Virus record (IMG/VR): IMGVR_UViG_3300033993_002459
Location: 1 to 64,000 of that record
Strand: one strand, 5' to 3'
Length of the DNA stretch: 64,000 nt
Source of the DNA: a virus
The notes below the pieces were generated by a model. It had not been told where the DNA came from and ran no database searches. It saw only the letters and a program-made list of their open reading frames with translations. The position numbers were made by a program, and so were the translations under genes. How positions within the stretch are numbered: the stretch's first letter is position 1; each line of letters starts with the position of its first letter. Positions 62,050 to 64,000 of this stretch are shown here, piece by piece.

Positions 62050-62775
62050 ATGGCCTTAGATAGTATTGTAACAATTAATCAAACAATTTGTGGATGTGAT
62101 GGAACACTTTCGGTTTATTCCTTTGGTGGAAATCCTCCATATTCATATTCAATCAATGGTGGGATAAGTTATAAAAATTCTCCGTTGTTTTTTGACTTAT
62201 GTTCTGGTTTGTATAGTGTAGTTACAAAAGATGTGTCAGGTACAACAATATCAAAAACAATATTTTTAGAAAAACCATCAGGCTTTACAACATATTCAGT
62301 ATCAATTCAAACAACTAATAGTCAATCGATAAGTTCACCATCGTTAAATGTTTTCGATTATACATCGACAATTGTAGTGAATCCCGAACTACCATCAGGT
62401 GTTAGCCTCACTTTTGATGTCAGACATTTGAACACAACGAGTAATTCACCTTCATTAACTGCATGTACTGCAACAACTACATCACAATTAGAAATAAATT
62501 CTGTTCTAAGTGGTATGTCCTATTCGTCTACGACTACAGGAGAAACATTTAATCCGACACCGGGTTGTCAAGGAGAAACAAAATATATTTCTTCACTGAC
62601 AGAGGTATGGAATAATGTTATATACAAACTTGGTGATGATTTTATTTTATCAACAACAACATCAATATTAAAAAATATAGACATAAATTGTTACATAGGA
62701 ACAAGCACAGATAGTTTTACAATCTCGAATTTGAGAATAAGTGGTTGTGATTGTTGTAAAGCTGTGGTAACATAA
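62050..62775 (+). CDS. Small tail-tip protein with one SprB-type repeat
   Basis: A 241-residue protein. Residues ~8-75 form a single SprB-type module (TICGCDGTLSVYSFGGNPPY, a short spacer, then LFFDLCSGLYSVVTKDVSG), like the repeats in the preceding gene. Residues ~80-241 are a beta-rich domain with several cysteines, ending SGCDCCKAVVT. No enzyme motif or signal peptide is present. It lies 12 bases after the seven-repeat protein and is probably assembled with it in the receptor-binding complex. The last part resembles the C-terminal attachment domains of other genes in this block in composition only. Confidence 0.68.
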   Translation: MALDSIVTINQTICGCDGTLSVYSFGGNPPYSYSINGGISYKNSPLFFDLCSGLYSVVTKDVSGTTISKTIFLEKPSGFTTYSVSIQTTNSQSISSPSLNVFDYTSTIVVNPELPSGVSLTFDVRHLNTTSNSPSLTACTATTTSQLEINSVLSGMSYSSTTTGETFNPTPGCQGETKYISSLTEVWNNVIYKLGDDFILSTTTSILKNIDINCYIGTSTDSFTISNLRISGCDCCKAVVT

Positions 62776-62789
62776 AATCCTACATAATA

Positions 62790-62797
62790 TATTTATA
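62790..62797 (+). promoter_or_regulatory. Late-type promoter
   Basis: ATATTTATAAACAAATG: the element ends 5 bases before the ATG at 62803, predicting a nearly leaderless mRNA. Confidence 0.58.
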
Positions 62798-62802
62798 AAC
62801 AA

Positions 62803-64000
62803 ATGGGATATATAATAAAAAATACATCGGGGTTAATTAATACTAGGTTGACAGATACTGCAAGATTGAAGTTATCACAAGGGACATTCAATATTGCGTA
62901 TTTCCAAGTAGGTGATAGTGAAGTGTCATATAACACATTACCAACTAATACATATAGTCAATTTAATACATTTATTTTAGAACCAAGTTTCAATGCACAA
63001 AATTCCTCAGGTGCACCACAAAGTAACAAAGAGAATATAAAATATCCACTCTATGTTGATGGTAATACTGGAAATACATATGGAATACCATTTATGGATT
63101 CAACATCGAGTCCTATCTTTAATACAGCAAGTCCAAGAGGTTTTTTCACTGGTGGTACTGGTACTACATTTTATTGGAGTGCGTTAACCAATAGTGATTA
63201 TGTAATTAATTCAAATTACACAGTCCAAATGAATACCTTAATTGGTACTAATCAAATGACACTAACATTTGATTCTTGTGATACGGATGTTGTGAGGGGA
63301 TTTGCAATCGGTGACATTGTAACAATATTTTATGATGGTGAGGGTTCAAATACATGTCAATGTGTTAATGTTGTTACCCCAACTCCAACACCTACAATAT
63401 CAGTTACCCCATCGGTAACAGCAACACCATTTGCAACACCAACACCTTCACCAACAGACCCTTGTTTGTCACCTACACCCACCCCAACACCATCAGCGAC
63501 ATTTTGTCCAACACCAACACCTTCAAACGCTTGTTCTACGAACACTAAAGCTAATTGTGTTGTAAAACTACAAAGTTGTTATCCTATATTGACTTATAGA
63601 ATTGTTGATATGTGTCTAAATACTATAACTTTGGATAGAAATACTCCTGATTATAGTTATTTGGGGAACGATTGTTACGCAAGAGTATTAGTTTACCCAC
63701 CAAATATGATATCGTTATATGATACTATCACACCATCTCCACATTGGAATGATAATGTTATAAATTTCGAATCTGTTTGTTATACTGACCAATTTGATGT
63801 TAAAATTTGGAATATGAATATTCCTTGGTCAGAAGATCCAGCTGGATTAGATTCAGGTCTTTACAAAGATTATACGAAGTTTGGTTCAATAGGATTTTTG
63901 GGTTCGAAAGAATACTTTGGTTATGCGTCATCAAGTGGACAAACAACGACAAGTGTTGTTTATTTTAATAACTCATTTGGTGAACCTATAATTGTAAGAC
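62803..64000 (+). CDS. Partial tail fibre-type protein with Thr-Pro linker
   Basis: The gene starts at 62803 and runs off the window, open for all ~399 visible codons. The N-terminal ~185 residues (starting MGYIIKNTSGLINTRLTDTA, with LSQGTFNIAYFQVGDSEV) look like a conserved attachment domain of tail fibre proteins. Residues ~192-245 are a Thr/Pro/Ser linker with repeated TPTPTP units and a few cysteines (CLSPTPTPTPSATFC). After this a new beta-rich domain begins (NCVVKLQSCYPILTYRIVDM). Thr-Pro linkers are typical of flexible or glycosylated spacers between binding modules. The position at the end of the adhesin group suggests a receptor-binding fibre. The C-terminal binding part is not visible. 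Confidence 0.75.
   Translation, partial: MGYIIKNTSGLINTRLTDTARLKLSQGTFNIAYFQVGDSEVSYNTLPTNTYSQFNTFILEPSFNAQNSSGAPQSNKENIKYPLYVDGNTGNTYGIPFMDSTSSPIFNTASPRGFFTGGTGTTFYWSALTNSDYVINSNYTVQMNTLIGTNQMTLTFDSCDTDVVRGFAIGDIVTIFYDGEGSNTCQCVNVVTPTPTPTISVTPSVTATPFATPTPSPTDPCLSPTPTPTPSATFCPTPTPSNACSTNTKANCVVKLQSCYPILTYRIVDMCLNTITLDRNTPDYSYLGNDCYARVLVYPPNMISLYDTITPSPHWNDNVINFESVCYTDQFDVKIWNMNIPWSEDPAGLDSGLYKDYTKFGSIGFLGSKEYFGYASSSGQTTTSVVYFNNSFGEPIIVR
63374..63531 (+). repeat. Thr-Pro coding repeat
   Basis: A degenerate tandem of ACA/ACC/ACT-CCA/CCT codons (units such as ACACCAACACCT) encoding the Thr-Pro linker of the gene at 62803. Such tracts can change length by slippage. Confidence 0.75.

Noticed and set aside
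63357-63545. Minus-strand open frame of Gly-Val repeats
   Set aside because: It is the antisense of the Thr-Pro coding repeat of the fibre gene; its composition follows from the repeat and there is no start context.
1-64000. tRNA genes, CRISPR arrays, insertion sequences, integrase or attachment sites
   Set aside because: None was seen: no cloverleaf-like segment in the short intergenic spaces, no regularly spaced repeats, and no transposase or integrase motif in any frame.

Overview
The window is a contiguous piece of a large, tailed, T4-type myophage genome, not a bacterial chromosome. The evidence is the near gap-free packing of genes, the T4-like morphogenesis set (neck, tail terminator, sheath, tube, tape measure, gp53, gp25, gp6) and the T4-like replication set (family B polymerase, gp32-type SSB, UvsX, gp41-type helicase, 5'-3' exonuclease, class Ia NrdA/NrdB). 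The DNA is AT-rich. Start codons are preceded by A/T-rich sequence without AGGAGG-type ribosome sites. One tail-region gene carries tandem SprB-type repeats, a family typical of Bacteroidota surface adhesins. A Bacteroidota (flavobacterium-like) host is therefore the best inference. No tRNA, rRNA, CRISPR array, insertion sequence or integrase was seen, and no stretch longer than about 300 bases lacks a gene.

Layout: 1-972 holds a partial minus-strand gene and a virion-type gene fired divergently from two close late-type promoters. 1068-3977 is DNA polymerase plus a small lipoprotein, closed by a hairpin terminator. 4012-11190 (minus strand) holds an unknown gene, a gp13-like neck protein, a polyprotein with an Mn-type superoxide dismutase followed by nuclease-like domains and prohead-protease-like sites, and an SNF2-family helicase interrupted in its Walker A motif by an intein. 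11238-12789 holds gp14-like and gp15-like neck and tail-terminator genes. 12786-12947 (minus) is a tiny ribbon-helix-helix regulator with its own promoter and palindromic operator. 13067-34414 is the tail cassette: an oversized sheath, a HAD hydrolase, the tube, two overlapping chaperone-like genes, the tape measure, a giant baseplate protein with an OmpA-like domain, gp53, a 2301-residue hub protein and two small genes. 34491-43876 is the replication and nucleotide cluster. 43958-64000 is the baseplate wedge and distal tail: gp25, gp6, giant wedge proteins, a gpI/gp7-like protein, and adhesin-like proteins that run off the right edge.

Two promoter classes can be read from the sequence. TATTTAT(A/C/T) sits 3-40 bases upstream of most virion genes and resembles the T4 late promoter. 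Sigma-70-like TTGA(C/T)(A/T) plus -10 pairs with 16-17 base spacers precede the polymerase, SSB, helicase and regulator genes.

The most unusual feature is a short N-terminal peptide, Met followed by (K/N)(I/L)L(K/R/N)E near positions 6-11. It is shared by four otherwise unrelated proteins: the partial gene at 172-1, the SOD-nuclease polyprotein, the HAD hydrolase and a proline-rich protein. Together with internal LTE/ITE sites in the polyprotein, this suggests capsid-targeting tags and a set of enzymes packaged in the head and delivered with the DNA.
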